From Rhodocyclus gracilis (lineage in GTDB: Bacteria; Pseudomonadota; Gammaproteobacteria; Burkholderiales; Rhodocyclaceae), in NCBI RefSeq assembly GCF_009617575.1, contig NZ_WIXJ01000008.1, forward strand, positions 1-64,000: a DNA stretch of 64,000 bases, given 5' to 3'. Below the pieces are notes generated by a model. The model was not told where the DNA came from, made no database searches, and worked only from the letters and a program-made list of their open reading frames with translations. The translations under genes were made by a program, and so were the position numbers. Below, piece after piece: positions 1-9,021 of the stretch; position 1 is the first letter of the stretch; every line of letters begins with the position of its first letter.

Positions 1-64
1 TCTTTTTGCTCCCGAACTCGCGTCCGGTCACCTCGACAAGCACCCACACCTATCAATTGTCTCG

Positions 65-104
65 TTTTTAAAGAACTTTGAATTCAAGCACTTGCTTCGA
101 ATTC
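65..104 (-). promoter_or_regulatory. rRNA operon leader with boxB hairpin and boxA antitermination element
   Basis: Read on the minus strand, a hairpin (arms about 94-104 and 80-90, GAATTC ends, one bulged G) is followed by GTTCTTTAAAAA at 76-65. The order hairpin then boxA is that of rRNA antitermination (nut-like) leaders, where NusB/NusE bind boxA so RNA polymerase ignores Rho. The bases after it, running out of the window at position 1, resemble the GTGTGGGTGCTTG segment that precedes many proteobacterial 16S genes. I infer that the 16S gene starts just left of the window. Confidence 0.8.
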
Positions 105-132
105 GTTCGCTGCGTCAGCAGCGAAGGAGCGA

Positions 133-160
133 ATTATACAGACATTTCAGAACGCGTCAA
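133..160 (-). promoter_or_regulatory. rRNA operon promoter, downstream copy (P2)
   Basis: On the minus strand TTGACG (160-155) and a perfect TATAAT (138-133) are separated by 16 bp. A GC-containing discriminator, TCGC, follows the -10 box, as expected of a stringently controlled rRNA promoter. The start point would lie near 126, just ahead of the leader. Confidence 0.85.
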
Positions 161-275
161 ATACTTTTAACACCCACTGAAAACTTCTTGTTTTACGCGC
201 TTTCGCCAACCGTGAAAACACTTTAAGCCATTGTTTTTATTGACTTACTGCGTTTGCCGTGCAACGAAGATGCGA

Positions 276-303
276 ATTATACAGAGCCAAATCGGCGCGT
301 CAA
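276..303 (-). promoter_or_regulatory. rRNA operon promoter, upstream copy (P1)
   Basis: TTGACG (303-298) and TATAAT (281-276), again with a 16 bp spacer and the same TCGC after the -10 box. It lies 143 bp upstream of P2 and only about 57 bp beyond the tyrS stop codon. I see no U-tailed terminator between tyrS and this promoter, so tyrS read-through into the rRNA operon is possible. Apart from these two promoters and the leader, positions 1-359 hold nothing I can assign. Confidence 0.85.
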
Positions 304-359
304 CGATTTTGGCGCCGTTTTTCAATAATTTCTCGACAATGGCAGGCAACCCACTGATT

Positions 360-1562
360 TCACGAAGAAGCCACGGTCACGCGCGCAAACCGGCGCTTGC
401 CAACCTGCACCACATAGACGCCGGCACCTGGCAAGCTTGCTGCGCGATCCGCAAGCTTTTCGCCGTCGACACGCACGCCGCCCTGATCAATCATGCGCAG
501 AGCCTCCGACGTGCTGGCGCACAGGCCAGCCTGTTTGAGTACCTGAGCAATCACCAAGGGGCCATCAGCCACGATCGAGACTTCCTCGATGTCATCTGGG
601 ACGGCGCCATGGCGGAAGCGCGCCTCGAAATCGGTCAGCGCGTCTTGCGCAGCCGCCTCACCATGGAAGCGCGCAACGATTTCCAGCGCCAAAGCCACCT
701 TGGCATCGCGCGGATTCCGCCCGCCGGCGACTTCACGGCGCAAGATATCGATATCGCTGAGCGCGCGGAAAGAGAGCAACTCGTAATAACGCCACATCAG
801 ATCATCAGAGACCGACATCAGTTTGCCGAAAATCTCGCGCGACGCCTCGTTGATCCCCACATAATTGCCCAGCGACTTCGACATCTTGTTGACGCCATCC
901 AGCCCGACGAGCAACGGCATCATGAGCACACACTGAGGCGCTTGCCCGAAATGCTTCTGCATTTCGCGCCCTACGAGCAGATTGAATTTCTGGTCAGTTC
1001 CGCCCAGCTCGACGTCCGCCCGCATTGCCACCGAGTCATAGCCCTGACAGAGCGGGTAGAGGAATTCATGGATCGCGATCGGCTGACCGGCCGCGTAGCG
1101 CTTCGAAAAATCGTCGCGCTCCAACATGCGAGCAACCGTATGCGTTGCAGCCAGCCGCATCATGCCGGCCGCACCGAGCGCCTCGATCCAGGTCGAGTTG
1201 AAGCAGATTTCGGTTTTGTCCCGGTCGAGAATCTTGAACACCTGCTCCTCGTAGGTACGGGCATTCTCAAGAATCTGCTCACGCGTCAGCGGCGGACGCG
1301 TGGCGTTCTTGCCGCTGGGGTCGCCGATCATGCCGGTGAAGTCACCGATCAGAAAGAGAATCTGATGGCCGAGATCCTGGAAGTGGCGCAATTTATTCAG
1401 CAGCACCGTGTGCCCCAAGTGCAGATCGGGCGCCGTCGGATCGAAGCCCGCCTTGATGCGCAAGGGGCGGCCACTCTTCAGCTTTTCGACGAGTTCCGCC
1501 TCCACCAGCAGCTCTTCGGCGCCGCGCTTGATCAAACTCAGGCTGCTCTCGACATCGATCAT
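360..1562 (-). CDS. tyrS: Tyrosine--tRNA ligase
   Basis: Cytosolic class I aminoacyl-tRNA synthetase that charges tRNA-Tyr. The protein has 400 residues. HLGH at 48-51 is the HIGH signature, KMSKS at 226-230 is the second ATP-binding signature, and about 335-400 looks like a C-terminal S4 RNA-binding domain. The KMSKS form differs from the KFGKT of E. coli TyrS and fits the longer TyrRS group common in beta- and some gammaproteobacteria. A GAGG ribosome site stands seven bases before the ATG. The gene is transcribed toward the rRNA operon and diverges from the M23 peptidase gene at 1650. Confidence 0.97.
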   Translation of the reverse strand: MIDVESSLSLIKRGAEELLVEAELVEKLKSGRPLRIKAGFDPTAPDLHLGHTVLLNKLRHFQDLGHQILFLIGDFTGMIGDPSGKNATRPPLTREQILENARTYEEQVFKILDRDKTEICFNSTWIEALGAAGMMRLAATHTVARMLERDDFSKRYAAGQPIAIHEFLYPLCQGYDSVAMRADVELGGTDQKFNLLVGREMQKHFGQAPQCVLMMPLLVGLDGVNKMSKSLGNYVGINEASREIFGKLMSVSDDLMWRYYELLSFRALSDIDILRREVAGGRNPRDAKVALALEIVARFHGEAAAQDALTDFEARFRHGAVPDDIEEVSIVADGPLVIAQVLKQAGLCASTSEALRMIDQGGVRVDGEKLADRAASLPGAGVYVVQVGKRRFARVTVASS

Positions 1563-1649
1563 ATAAACCTCGTTAGCGCCGCTGCCCCAATGCGGGCGGA
1601 CGGCGTAGTTTGTTAGACTCCCGCGTGCCTTTTTGTACGCAGGAAGAAC

Positions 1650-3008
1650 ATGAATGACTCAGATACGGGCCGCAAAACAAGCCATTGCGAAGGATCGGCG
1701 ATTCTAGCGCAATCCCATCCCGCGATCGACCGACTGGCACGCCTGCGCTGGCCATTGTCCATCGCCGGCGCCTGCTCGCTTTTGGGCATGGTGACGGCGT
1801 TCGCAATTGCGCCGAGCGACGACAAGCAGGCTATCGATCAGCGCACCGTCGTTGAAACGCTCAACAACCTGGCACCAAAACTCATCGCCAGCGAAGGCGC
1901 CGAATTCCTGCACGAAGACCGCATTCTGCGCGGCGACACCTTGTCCTCGCTTCTACTCCGTCTGGGCGTGGACGACCGCACCGCGTTTGACTTCCTGACT
2001 AACAATAGTGATGCGCACGTAATCGCCCGGCAACTGCGGCCTGGGAAATCGGTCTCCGCCCGCACCGGAGCCAATGGCGAACTGCGCGCGTTATATTTTC
2101 CGCTCAACGGCAAAGACGCGACGCTCATCGTCGAGCGCAACGGCGAGCACTTCTCGGCCCGCGAAGAAGCGATGGCCCTGCAAACGCAGACGCACTTCAA
2201 GTCCGGCGAAATCCGCTACTCGCTCTTCGGCGCCACCGATAGCGCCGGCATTCCCGACGCCATCGCCACGCAACTTGCCGACGTCTTCGGTGCCGACATC
2301 GATTTTCTGCGCGACCTGCGCAAGGGCGATCGTTTCTCGGTGGTCTACGAGATGCTCTATTACAAAGGGCAAGCGATCCGTAGCGGCCGCATCCTCGCGG
2401 CGGAGTTCGTCAATAATCAGAAGACTTACACCGCGTTCTGGTACGCCGCCGACAATTCGCATGGCGGCTACTACACACGCGACGGCCAGAATCTGCGCAA
2501 AGCGTTCTTACGCTCACCGCTCGAGTTTTCGCGTGTGACCTCCGGTTTTACCACCGCCCGCTTCCACCCCATCCTGCAAACATGGCGTGCTCACAAGGGC
2601 ATCGACTATGGCGCACCAATCGGTACGCGCGTGCGCAGTGTCGCCGACGGTACCGTCGAATTCGCCGGACAGCAAAACGGCTACGGCAATCTCATTGTCG
2701 TTCGCCATGCGGGAGCGTACTCAAGTGCCTACGGTCACCTGAGCGGATTTGGCCCGGGAATACGCAAGGGAGCGCACGTCGCGCAAAGCGATACGCTCGG
2801 CTACGTCGGCATGACCGGCATGGCGACCGGCCCGCACCTGCACTATGAATTCCGTGTCAACGGCCAGCAGGTCAATCCGCTCGCCCTGAATCTGCCGGCC
2901 TCGCTGCCTCTCGAACCCACACAGATGGCAGCCTTCCGCCGCACCGTGCCGGCGCGTGCCGAACAACTCGGTCTAGCCAAACAGGTCACCGTCGCGGCCA
3001 GCGAATGA
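1650..3008 (+). CDS. M23 family metallopeptidase, membrane-anchored
   Basis: Predicted peptidoglycan endopeptidase of the periplasm. Of 452 residues, about 27-50 form a hydrophobic segment that could be an anchor or uncleaved signal. The C-terminal third carries the lysostaphin-type zinc site: HxxxD near 314-318 (HKGID) and HLH near 395-397 (GPHLHYE). The middle part resembles the OapA/LysM-like regions of YebA/MepM-type enzymes, so septal or side-wall remodelling is a reasonable guess. AGGAAG lies four bases before the ATG. The gene is divergent from tyrS, and a bidirectional terminator follows. The exact cut site and physiological role cannot be read from the sequence. Confidence 0.9.
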   Translation: MNDSDTGRKTSHCEGSAILAQSHPAIDRLARLRWPLSIAGACSLLGMVTAFAIAPSDDKQAIDQRTVVETLNNLAPKLIASEGAEFLHEDRILRGDTLSSLLLRLGVDDRTAFDFLTNNSDAHVIARQLRPGKSVSARTGANGELRALYFPLNGKDATLIVERNGEHFSAREEAMALQTQTHFKSGEIRYSLFGATDSAGIPDAIATQLADVFGADIDFLRDLRKGDRFSVVYEMLYYKGQAIRSGRILAAEFVNNQKTYTAFWYAADNSHGGYYTRDGQNLRKAFLRSPLEFSRVTSGFTTARFHPILQTWRAHKGIDYGAPIGTRVRSVADGTVEFAGQQNGYGNLIVVRHAGAYSSAYGHLSGFGPGIRKGAHVAQSDTLGYVGMTGMATGPHLHYEFRVNGQQVNPLALNLPASLPLEPTQMAAFRRTVPARAEQLGLAKQVTVAASE

Positions 3009-3026
3009 GTCGGCGGCAATCGGCAA

Positions 3027-3058
3027 CAAAAAAGGCGACCAAGGTCGCCTTTTTTTTG
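3027..3058. terminator. Bidirectional intrinsic terminator between the M23 gene and erpA
   Basis: Stem AGGCGACC / GGTCGCCT with a 2-nt loop, flanked by a run of A on the left and a run of T on the right. It therefore works for the rightward M23 gene and for leftward erpA. Confidence 0.9.
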
Positions 3059-3085
3059 CCGTCACCGGCCAAGCCCTTTCGCCAA

Positions 3086-3436
3086 TCAGGCAGAGAAGGA
3101 CGAGCCGCAGCCGCAGGTCGACGTCGCATTCGGATTACGAATCACGAACTGCGAACCCTCCAGTCCTTCGGTGTAATCGATCTCGGCGCCGACCAAATAC
3201 TGGTAGCTCATCGGATCGATCAGCAGCGTGACGCCGTTCTTTTCCATCGCCGTATCGTCGTCGGCGGCCACTTCATCGAAGGTGAAGCCGTACTGGAAGC
3301 CAGAGCAACCGCCACCGGAAACAAACACGCGAAGCTTCAGATCGGCGTTGCCCTCTTCGAGGATCAGCTCCTTGACCTTGTTGGCGGCGCTGTCAGTAAA
3401 GACGAGCGGCGCCGGGATATCGACTGCTGCATTCAT
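3086..3436 (-). CDS. erpA: Iron-sulfur cluster insertion protein ErpA
   Basis: A-type carrier that receives Fe-S clusters from the scaffold and hands them to apo-proteins in the cytoplasm. The 116 residues match the family's full length. The three conserved ligands are Cys44 (in GGCSGF) and Cys108 and Cys110 (in TCGCG near the C-terminus). The N-terminal extension before the HesB-like fold is the short one typical of ErpA rather than IscA, and there are no isc genes nearby, which also favours ErpA. It stands alone, 58 bp upstream of the bactofilin stop on the same strand. Confidence 0.95.
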   Translation of the reverse strand: MNAAVDIPAPLVFTDSAANKVKELILEEGNADLKLRVFVSGGGCSGFQYGFTFDEVAADDDTAMEKNGVTLLIDPMSYQYLVGAEIDYTEGLEGSQFVIRNPNATSTCGCGSSFSA

Positions 3437-3494
3437 CGAAAAAACTCCTGATAGGCCCGACCGTGCCGGGCGTTAGCGGGCTGATCCTGCGGGA

Positions 3495-3899
3495 TCAGTT
3501 AGTACTGCTGGCCAGTTTCAGTTCGACCGTCTTGGCGCTTGTCTGATGCACGAGTCGGCCCTGAACAACGGCCCCCTGCTGCATTTCCAGCTGATGATAC
3601 TCGACATCGCCTGTGACCCGCGCATTGGGCTGAAGTTCCAACGACACCGCCGCGCAGACCGGGCCGATGACGGTGCCATTGATGACGATATGGCCGACCG
3701 TGATCTCACCTTCAACGCGCGCCTGCTCGCTGATCACCAGCGTTCCGGTCTCTTCCTTTTCGGCACGCACATTGCCGCGAATCTCGCCGTCCACGCGCAG
3801 GCCACCGCTGAACGTCACGTGCCCCTCAATGCGCGTACCCGCGCCGATCAGGCTATCGATCTTGTTTTGCGGTTTGCTGCCGTTTTTCACACTGAACAT
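3495..3899 (-). CDS. Bactofilin (polymer-forming cytoskeletal protein)
   Basis: Bactofilins self-assemble without nucleotide into beta-helical filaments and place wall-modifying enzymes at the inner membrane. The 134 residues are mostly short repeats of the type G-x-x-x-V-x-G-x-I, as expected of the parallel beta-helix, for example FSGGLRVDGEIRGNV near residue 30. I start at the ATG at 3899. A TTG four codons earlier (3911) directly abuts the upstream stop codon but has no room for its own ribosome site. It follows the DUF6776-like gene by 12 bp, so the two are almost certainly cotranscribed and may act together at the membrane. Confidence 0.88.
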   Translation of the reverse strand: MFSVKNGSKPQNKIDSLIGAGTRIEGHVTFSGGLRVDGEIRGNVRAEKEETGTLVISEQARVEGEITVGHIVINGTVIGPVCAAVSLELQPNARVTGDVEYHQLEMQQGAVVQGRLVHQTSAKTVELKLASSTN

Positions 3900-3911
3900 T
3901 TGACACCCCAA

Positions 3912-4676
3912 CTAGAGGTTGACCGTCTGTCTTGCCCGCACCGCGCCGTCTTGCATCAAACGCGACTCCACGGACTTCACGAGCACTCCCGGCGGCACCG
4001 AGAAAACACCTTCAACACGCTGGAAGTGCTTGATTTCTATTTGAAATCGAGCGGCACCGCGCTCCGCCTCCGAAGGCACGGCGATGATAGCATCTTCATT
4101 CCCCTGGCGCACTTGCACGGCCAACTGCAAGGTGCCGCGAAATTCCTTCAATGGCTTGCCACCGTTATTGACGAGCAGCATGCGATAGCGGTACTGCCCA
4201 GGCACGGCATCCGGAGCGACGCTCATGCGATGGATGCGCACGCCTGGAACGGCGGACTCTTCCGAGGCCGGAATCAGCCCCTCGAAAAACGCCAGATCGT
4301 CCTTCAGTGCGCCATTTTCTGACTCCAGCGCCCGCACCTGCTGCGCCAATTGCTGCTGTGCCGCACGTTCCATCTGCAGGTTGCTGCCACCAGAACTCAC
4401 GATGCTGCGCAAGGCGGCCGCCTCGGTTTCGAGGGCAGCCACATGCCCCTTGAGCGCATTCAGCTCGGCATCGGCCGCCGCGTTGAAATTTCCGGCCGAA
4501 CGCCGCCCAGCGTCGAAACTGGCGAAGAGCAAGGCCCCCGTCAGCAAGAGTGCGATCACCCCGGCGAGCACGCGCCAGCGCCACTCGACATGCGTGCGGA
4601 TCGCCAGACGCGGCGCGCCGATGCCAAAGCGCCGGCGAAAGCGCCGAAGTTTCAGGGTAGCACCGGGAGATGCCAT
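3912..4676 (-). CDS. DUF6776-like membrane protein with coiled coil
   Basis: The 254-residue protein of unknown function has a basic N-terminus, one transmembrane helix near 33-52, then a long heptad-rich region (about 65-135) that should form a coiled coil, and a beta-rich C-terminal domain facing the periplasm. I recognise it only as the uncharacterised family usually found between argC and a bactofilin in betaproteobacteria. Its first 25 bases overlap the end of argC, and the bactofilin starts 12 bp after its stop. A role as membrane partner or anchor of the bactofilin is inference from this pairing. Confidence 0.7.
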   Translation of the reverse strand: MASPGATLKLRRFRRRFGIGAPRLAIRTHVEWRWRVLAGVIALLLTGALLFASFDAGRRSAGNFNAAADAELNALKGHVAALETEAAALRSIVSSGGSNLQMERAAQQQLAQQVRALESENGALKDDLAFFEGLIPASEESAVPGVRIHRMSVAPDAVPGQYRYRMLLVNNGGKPLKEFRGTLQLAVQVRQGNEDAIIAVPSEAERGAARFQIEIKHFQRVEGVFSVPPGVLVKSVESRLMQDGAVRARQTVNL

Positions 4677-5680
4677 AGACCTTCCGTTTCCGGCAAACCG
4701 AACATGATGTTCATATTCTGAACCGCCTGCCCCGCCGCACCCTTGACGAGATTGTCGATCACCGACAATACAACCACCGTATCAGCGCCCTGCGGACGAT
4801 GCACGGCCAGCCGGCAGACGTTGGACGCACGGACGGAACGCGTCTCGGGATGCGCCCCCGGCGGCAGCACGTCAACGAAGGGCTCATCGGCGTATCGCTT
4901 TTCAAAGAGAGCCTGAATATCGCCTTCAGCGACCAAGCGCGCATAAAGCGTCGCATGAATGCCGCGGATGAGCGGCGTCAGATGCGGCACAAACGTCAAC
5001 TCCACCGGACGCGGCGCCAACCGAGACAGACCTTGCCGGATTTCCGGCAAGTGGCGATGCCCGGCGACGCCGTAGGCTTTGAAGTTATCCGCCGCCTCGG
5101 AGAACAGGCTGGACGTTTCCGCCTTTCGCCCTGCGCCCGACACGCCGGACTTGGCATCGGCAATCAAATGCTCGAGATCGACGAGCCCCGATTCGACAAG
5201 CGGCGCAAGACCGAGCTGAACGGCCGTCGGATAACAGCCCGGATTCGCGACGAGTTGCGCGCCCACAATCGCCAGCCGATTGAGTTCGGGCAGACCATAG
5301 ACAGCCTTCGCCAGCCACTCCGGCGCCGCGTGCGGCTGGCCGTACCATTTTGCCCACTCGCCGGTATCCTTCAGACGAAAATCCGCCGCCAGATCGATGA
5401 CGCGCACACCTGCCGCCAACAGCGGCGGCGCCTGGTGCATCGCCACCCCGTTCGGGGTCGCGAAAAACACGACGTCACATCCGTCGAGAGGCGCATCGGA
5501 CGGCTCAGAAAAACGCAACGTCACTCGCCGGCGCAGACTGGGGAACATGTCGGAAACCAAGGTTCCCGCCTCGCCACGCGAGGTAATCGCCGCCAATTCG
5601 ACCTGCGGATGTTGTGCCAGGAGGCGCAGAAGCTCCACCCCTGTGTATCCGGTACCACCCACGACACCTGCCTTGATCAT
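4652..5680 (-). CDS. argC: N-acetyl-gamma-glutamyl-phosphate reductase
   Basis: Third step of arginine synthesis: NADPH reduction of N-acetylglutamyl phosphate to the semialdehyde. The 342-residue protein opens with the Rossmann motif GGTGYTG and carries the catalytic cysteine in NPGCYPT near residue 150. A clear AGGAGA precedes the ATG. It is the promoter-proximal gene of argC, DUF6776-like, bactofilin. The partner argJ is in this window at 15.9 kb, so the arginine genes are dispersed. Between 5681 and 5863 I see nothing apart from a presumed argC promoter I cannot place. Confidence 0.95.
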   Translation of the reverse strand: MIKAGVVGGTGYTGVELLRLLAQHPQVELAAITSRGEAGTLVSDMFPSLRRRVTLRFSEPSDAPLDGCDVVFFATPNGVAMHQAPPLLAAGVRVIDLAADFRLKDTGEWAKWYGQPHAAPEWLAKAVYGLPELNRLAIVGAQLVANPGCYPTAVQLGLAPLVESGLVDLEHLIADAKSGVSGAGRKAETSSLFSEAADNFKAYGVAGHRHLPEIRQGLSRLAPRPVELTFVPHLTPLIRGIHATLYARLVAEGDIQALFEKRYADEPFVDVLPPGAHPETRSVRASNVCRLAVHRPQGADTVVVLSVIDNLVKGAAGQAVQNMNIMFGLPETEGLWHLPVLP

Positions 5681-5863
5681 CGATTTCTCCTGAAACAGCG
5701 CCGTATCTTAATGCGCACACCCTATAAACACAAAAGCGCGCACGTTGCGTCGGCATTGCCGCGACACATGGCTCCCTTCGGCGCACCCCGCGAGCACGGA
5801 ACGATCTTCTGCAACGCAAGACCGCGGCGTACAAACAATCGCTATGCCTACCCGATCACAGAC

Positions 5864-5902
5864 GAAAAAAAACGGTCAGCGCCAAAGTGGCGATGACCGT
5901 TC
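5864..5902 (-). terminator. Intrinsic terminator of the rplM-rpsI operon
   Basis: On the minus strand, arms AACGGTCA / TGACCGTT plus an inner TGGCG pairing form a long stem, followed by eight T residues. It stops leftward transcription about 60 bp after rpsI. Confidence 0.92.
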
Positions 5903-5964
5903 TTCTCTCCAACTTCGCACCGCAAGCGCCGGCTTTGGAGCGGCGGCAGCGGATCGCTGAAAAA

Positions 5965-6357
5965 TTAGCGCTTGGAGAACTGCTTGCGACGACGAGCTTT
6001 GTGCAAGCCCACTTTCTTACGTTCGACTTCACGCGCGTCACGCGTCACGAAGCCGGCCTTCGACAGAGCGGACTTCAGCGCAGCGTCGTACTGGATCAGC
6101 GCGCGGGTGATGCCGTGGCGCACCGCGCCGGCTTGACCGGACTCACCGCCGCCACCGACATTCACCTGAATGTCGAAGGTCGAGATGTGATCGACGAGCT
6201 CAAGCGGCTGGCGAACGATCATGCGGCCCGTGACGCGAGAGAAAAACTCGTCAACCGGCTTGCCATTAACAACGATGGCACCCGTTCCGCGACGCAGGAA
6301 AACACGAGCAACCGAGCTCTTGCGACGACCGGTCCCGTAGTAAAAATTTTCAGCCAT
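5965..6357 (-). CDS. rpsI: 30S ribosomal protein S9 (uS9)
   Basis: The 130-residue protein has the conserved [13 protein letters not shown] start and the basic tail ending [17 protein letters not shown]. The last residues reach the P-site tRNA in the 30S subunit. It is translated nine bases after rplM on one transcript, the arrangement found in almost all bacteria. Confidence 0.98.
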   Translation of the reverse strand: MAENFYYGTGRRKSSVARVFLRRGTGAIVVNGKPVDEFFSRVTGRMIVRQPLELVDHISTFDIQVNVGGGGESGQAGAVRHGITRALIQYDAALKSALSKAGFVTRDAREVERKKVGLHKARRRKQFSKR

Positions 6358-6366
6358 GAGAACCCC

Positions 6367-6795
6367 TTAGATATCCAGAACTTTGGGCTGTTGAGCGGCA
6401 TGCGGGTGCGAGTCGCCGACGTAGCACTTCATCTTCTTGAGCATGGCGTAACCAAGCGGGCCTTTGGGCAGCATGCCCTTGACCGCCTTCTCAAGAACGC
6501 GAGCGGGGAAACGCTGCTGCATCTTGGCGAAGCTGGTTTCGTAGATACCGCCCGGGAAGCCGGTGTGCCGGTAATACTTCTTGTCCTGAGCCTTGTTGCC
6601 CGTGACGCGGAGCTTTTCAACGTTGGTCACAACGATGAAATCACCGGTATCAACGTGGGGCGTGAATTCGGGCTTGTGCTTGCCACGCAAGCGACTAGCG
6701 ATTTCAGTGGCCAGGCGCCCGAGCACCTTGTCGGTAGCGTCGACTACCAGCCACTCGCGCTTCACCTCGTGCGGCTTGGCGGAGAAAGTCTTCAT
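6367..6795 (-). CDS. rplM: 50S ribosomal protein L13 (uL13)
   Basis: An early-assembly protein of the 50S subunit, full length at 142 residues, with the standard [15 protein letters not shown] start and the [10 protein letters not shown] motif near 110. It leads the rplM-rpsI operon. In E. coli L13 represses its own leader; whether that occurs here is unknown. A strong promoter lies at 6838-6867. Confidence 0.98.
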   Translation of the reverse strand: MKTFSAKPHEVKREWLVVDATDKVLGRLATEIASRLRGKHKPEFTPHVDTGDFIVVTNVEKLRVTGNKAQDKKYYRHTGFPGGIYETSFAKMQQRFPARVLEKAVKGMLPKGPLGYAMLKKMKCYVGDSHPHAAQQPKVLDI

Positions 6796-6837
6796 TTGGA
6801 GCGCCGTCCTTTTATGCCTGATTGCAGAAAGCCGCGT

Positions 6838-6867
6838 AGTCTATTCGAGGACCATGGGCCGTGTCAA
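6838..6867 (-). promoter_or_regulatory. Promoter of rplM-rpsI
   Basis: Minus strand TTGACA (6867-6862), an 18 bp spacer and TAGACT (6843-6838). It lies about 40 bp before the rplM ATG and downstream of the sRNA terminator at 6963, so the ribosomal operon has its own start. Confidence 0.7.
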
Positions 6868-6962
6868 TCAGATCACGCATAAAAGCGTGTAAAACCCGAA
6901 ACATCGAGCCTCCACACCCGACGAAGCTCGTCTGTGGCCAGCACCGACGAGCGCTTGCAGGC

Positions 6963-6990
6963 AAAAAAAACGCGACTCAAACGAGTCGCG
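6963..6990 (-). terminator. Intrinsic terminator of the candidate sRNA
   Basis: Perfect stem CGCGACTC / GAGTCGCG, 4-nt loop, followed on the minus strand by eight T. No protein gene lies upstream on this strand until past 7.7 kb, so the terminator needs an RNA to end. Confidence 0.88.
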
Positions 6991-7060
6991 CTAAATCCAC
7001 ACCAAAGGAGGAGGGTGGAGGAGACAAAACAGCAAGCGCCAAAAAGTGCGACGCTGAGTT
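6963..7060 (-). ncRNA. Candidate trans-acting small RNA, about 98 nt, with anti-Shine-Dalgarno segment
   Basis: A complete transcription unit is visible. A promoter (7096-7068) would start RNA near 7060. Bases near 7055-7035 can fold into a 6 bp stem, AGCGUC with GGCGCU. A C/U-rich stretch at about 7025-7005 reads CUCCUCC twice. The unit ends in an 8 bp stem with a 4-nt loop and eight U residues (6990-6963). This is the build of Hfq-type sRNAs, which pair with ribosome sites through C/U-rich loops. No convincing ORF lies in it. The alternative is an attenuator leader of rplM, because the terminator points at that gene. I do not recognise a named family. The remaining bases between 7097 and 7343 show nothing else assignable. 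Confidence 0.6.
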
Positions 7061-7067
7061 GGATCGA

Positions 7068-7096
7068 ATTATCCTGCCAAACATTGCAAAGATCAA
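7068..7096 (-). promoter_or_regulatory. Promoter of the candidate sRNA
   Basis: TTGATC (7096-7091), 17 bp, GATAAT (7073-7068). The hexamers and spacing are identical to those of the promoter I place before tkt at 59.9 kb. Confidence 0.7.
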
Positions 7097-7343
7097 GCAC
7101 CTTTGTGCATCGCGGAAGCGATTCCGTCCATCTCCCCGCCAAACCAGACAAGAAATGACAAACCTTACAGAACATAACCCTAGAAACGCCAAAAGGAAAC
7201 GACTTCCTCAATTCGTAATTTCAACCATCCCGCCGCCCCTCGCTCGCCCCCCCAAATTTGCTGCGACGCACCAGAACACACAGGCACATCCGAACAACTC
7301 ACCGCACGCTACAATTGCGAAAACAAAACCCGAGGGATGCCAT

Positions 7344-7763
7344 ATGGAATGCAGAGTCCGCTGGAGCGGCGAAGGGATGTCGTTCATTGCCGAGACCGGC
7401 AGCAAGCACGTACTGATGATGGATGGCGCCCCGGAAGCCGGAGGACGCAATCTCGCCCCGCGCCCTCTCGAAACCATGCTCGCTGGCGCTGGCGGCTGCA
7501 CCGCCTTTGATGTCGTGCTGATCTTACAGAAAGGGCGACAAGCCGTCACAGGATGCGACGTTACGCTCTCAGCGGAACGCGCCGAAACCGACCCGAAGGT
7601 ATTCACGCGCATTCACTTCCATTTCCGCGTCACGGGAAAAGGATTGCGCCCCGAGAGCGTCGCCCGAGCCATCGAACTGTCGCACGACAAGTATTGCTCT
7701 GCCTCGATCATGCTCGGCAAAACCGCCGCAATCACTCACGACTTCGAGATCATCGAAACCTGA
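7344..7763 (+). CDS. OsmC/Ohr-family protein
   Basis: Thiol-dependent peroxidase fold of the OsmC family, 139 residues, cytoplasmic. The two redox cysteines are present: Cys52 in GGCTAFD and Cys118 in KYCSAS. The sequence is closer to the YhfA/OsmC-like branch than to Ohr, so the true substrate is uncertain. The open frame extends far upstream, but the ATG at 7344 has a GAGGG site six bases before it and gives the family's normal length; upstream residues look like noise. It converges on coq7 with 35 bp between the stops. Confidence 0.88.
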   Translation: MECRVRWSGEGMSFIAETGSKHVLMMDGAPEAGGRNLAPRPLETMLAGAGGCTAFDVVLILQKGRQAVTGCDVTLSAERAETDPKVFTRIHFHFRVTGKGLRPESVARAIELSHDKYCSASIMLGKTAAITHDFEIIET

Positions 7764-7798
7764 TTGCCGCCCATCCGGCGGCAGATCGACCGCCCCCC

Positions 7799-8422
7799 CT
7801 AGAGGCGATAGGCTGCACCTGTCATGACCTTGGCGGCGCTTCGCATGGCGGCTTTAACCGGCGAAGGCAACTCTCTGCCCCCCAAACCAACGGCCATGTG
7901 AGCATGGGCGATTTCGTCGGCACTCATCTGCGCGAGAATCGCGCGCGACCGTGCATCTTCTTCGGGCAGTTCCGCGAGATGGCGAGCCAGGTGAAGCTCA
8001 ACCTGGCGCTCGGTTTCGGCGAGAAAACCCAAATTCCAGGCATCGCCCATCGCACCCGACAGCACTCCCATCGACAGCGCACCGAGGTAGAAAAGCGGGT
8101 TCAACACGCTCGTGCGGCCGCCGAGTTCCGACAAACGCCGCTCGGTCCAGGCCAAGTGTTCGACTTCCTCCCGCCCCGCCTTTTCGAGCGCGGCGCGCAA
8201 GGCCGGCTGCCGACTGGTGATGGCCTGCCCTTGATAAAGCGCCTGCGCACACACCTCGCCACAGTGGTTGACCCGCATCAACGCGGCCACATGCCGACGG
8301 TCGTCGTCCGACAGATCGACATCCGCCACGTCAGCACCGGGCATCGGGCGCGACAAGGGCGACGAGGCAAATACGGTCCGCAACGCGCGATCAAACTCGA
8401 TGATGAAGCGATCGGCCAGCAT
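7799..8422 (-). CDS. coq7: 2-polyprenyl-3-methyl-6-methoxy-1,4-benzoquinone monooxygenase
   Basis: Di-iron hydroxylase for the last ring hydroxylation of ubiquinone synthesis, peripheral on the inner membrane. The 207-residue protein keeps the carboxylate/histidine set of the family in two halves: VNHCGE and EEVEH in the first, ETERQVE and ADEIAH in the second. I start at ATG 8422, four bases after GGAGG; a GTG one codon earlier sits too close to that site. It follows the CNP1-like gene by about 50 bp on the same strand. Confidence 0.94.
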   Translation of the reverse strand: MLADRFIIEFDRALRTVFASSPLSRPMPGADVADVDLSDDDRRHVAALMRVNHCGEVCAQALYQGQAITSRQPALRAALEKAGREEVEHLAWTERRLSELGGRTSVLNPLFYLGALSMGVLSGAMGDAWNLGFLAETERQVELHLARHLAELPEEDARSRAILAQMSADEIAHAHMAVGLGGRELPSPVKAAMRSAAKVMTGAAYRL

Positions 8423-8472
8423 CACACCTCCAAGCTAAAACGTTCGCCCAGCCCTCACCCCTTGCCGGGGAA

Positions 8473-9021
8473 CTAGTGCGGGACGGAAGGATGCCCACCG
8501 GCGAGCAGCGCCTTACGCGCCTCATCCGCGTCTGCCACGGGATTACCGATGGGACAAAAATACTCGGTGAACAAGGCCGCATGCTGGCGATTCAGGCTGC
8601 TGTTCTGAATTTTCACCCACATATTCCCGCGCGCCTTTGACCACGCGCCATCGGCGCGGCCAAACGCATAGAGCCGACGCTCCGCCGTCTCGCACCGAAT
8701 GCCCTCGTAGCTGACGTTCCGCACGCCCGACGCACTGGTAACGACCAAGGTGTAGCGAATGACGCCGTCAGCGCCGACGGAAATCGAGTCACCATCCACC
8801 TGAAAACGATTCGCCGAGCTGGCACTGACAAAAAATGCGATCAACGACGAATCTTTGGGCGGCGCCGGCAACTTGGCCTCGATTTCCTCCCAGACCTTCA
8901 CGTCGTAGTCGTCATCGAAGTCCGCAGCCGGAGACAGCGAGGGGCACACAGCACAGCAGATGCTCAAGGAAGCCGACAAGAGGAACCCTGCTCTCCAGCG
9001 AGCAGGCCTGGCATTACTCAT
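8473..9021 (-). CDS. CNP1-like family exported protein
   Basis: A 182-residue protein of the uncharacterised CNP1-like family. The start at 9021 is chosen because it gives a signal peptide (basic RPARWR, hydrophobic core, SPAA cut region near residue 32) and because its ATG overlaps the rppH stop, a sign of coupled translation. The mature part is rich in aromatic and acidic residues and has two cysteines (about 118 and 158) that could form a disulfide. Function unknown. The neighbourhood, rppH before and coq7 after, gives no strong clue. Confidence 0.75.
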   Translation of the reverse strand: MSNARPARWRAGFLLSASLSICCAVCPSLSPAADFDDDYDVKVWEEIEAKLPAPPKDSSLIAFFVSASSANRFQVDGDSISVGADGVIRYTLVVTSASGVRNVSYEGIRCETAERRLYAFGRADGAWSKARGNMWVKIQNSSLNRQHAALFTEYFCPIGNPVADADEARKALLAGGHPSVPH

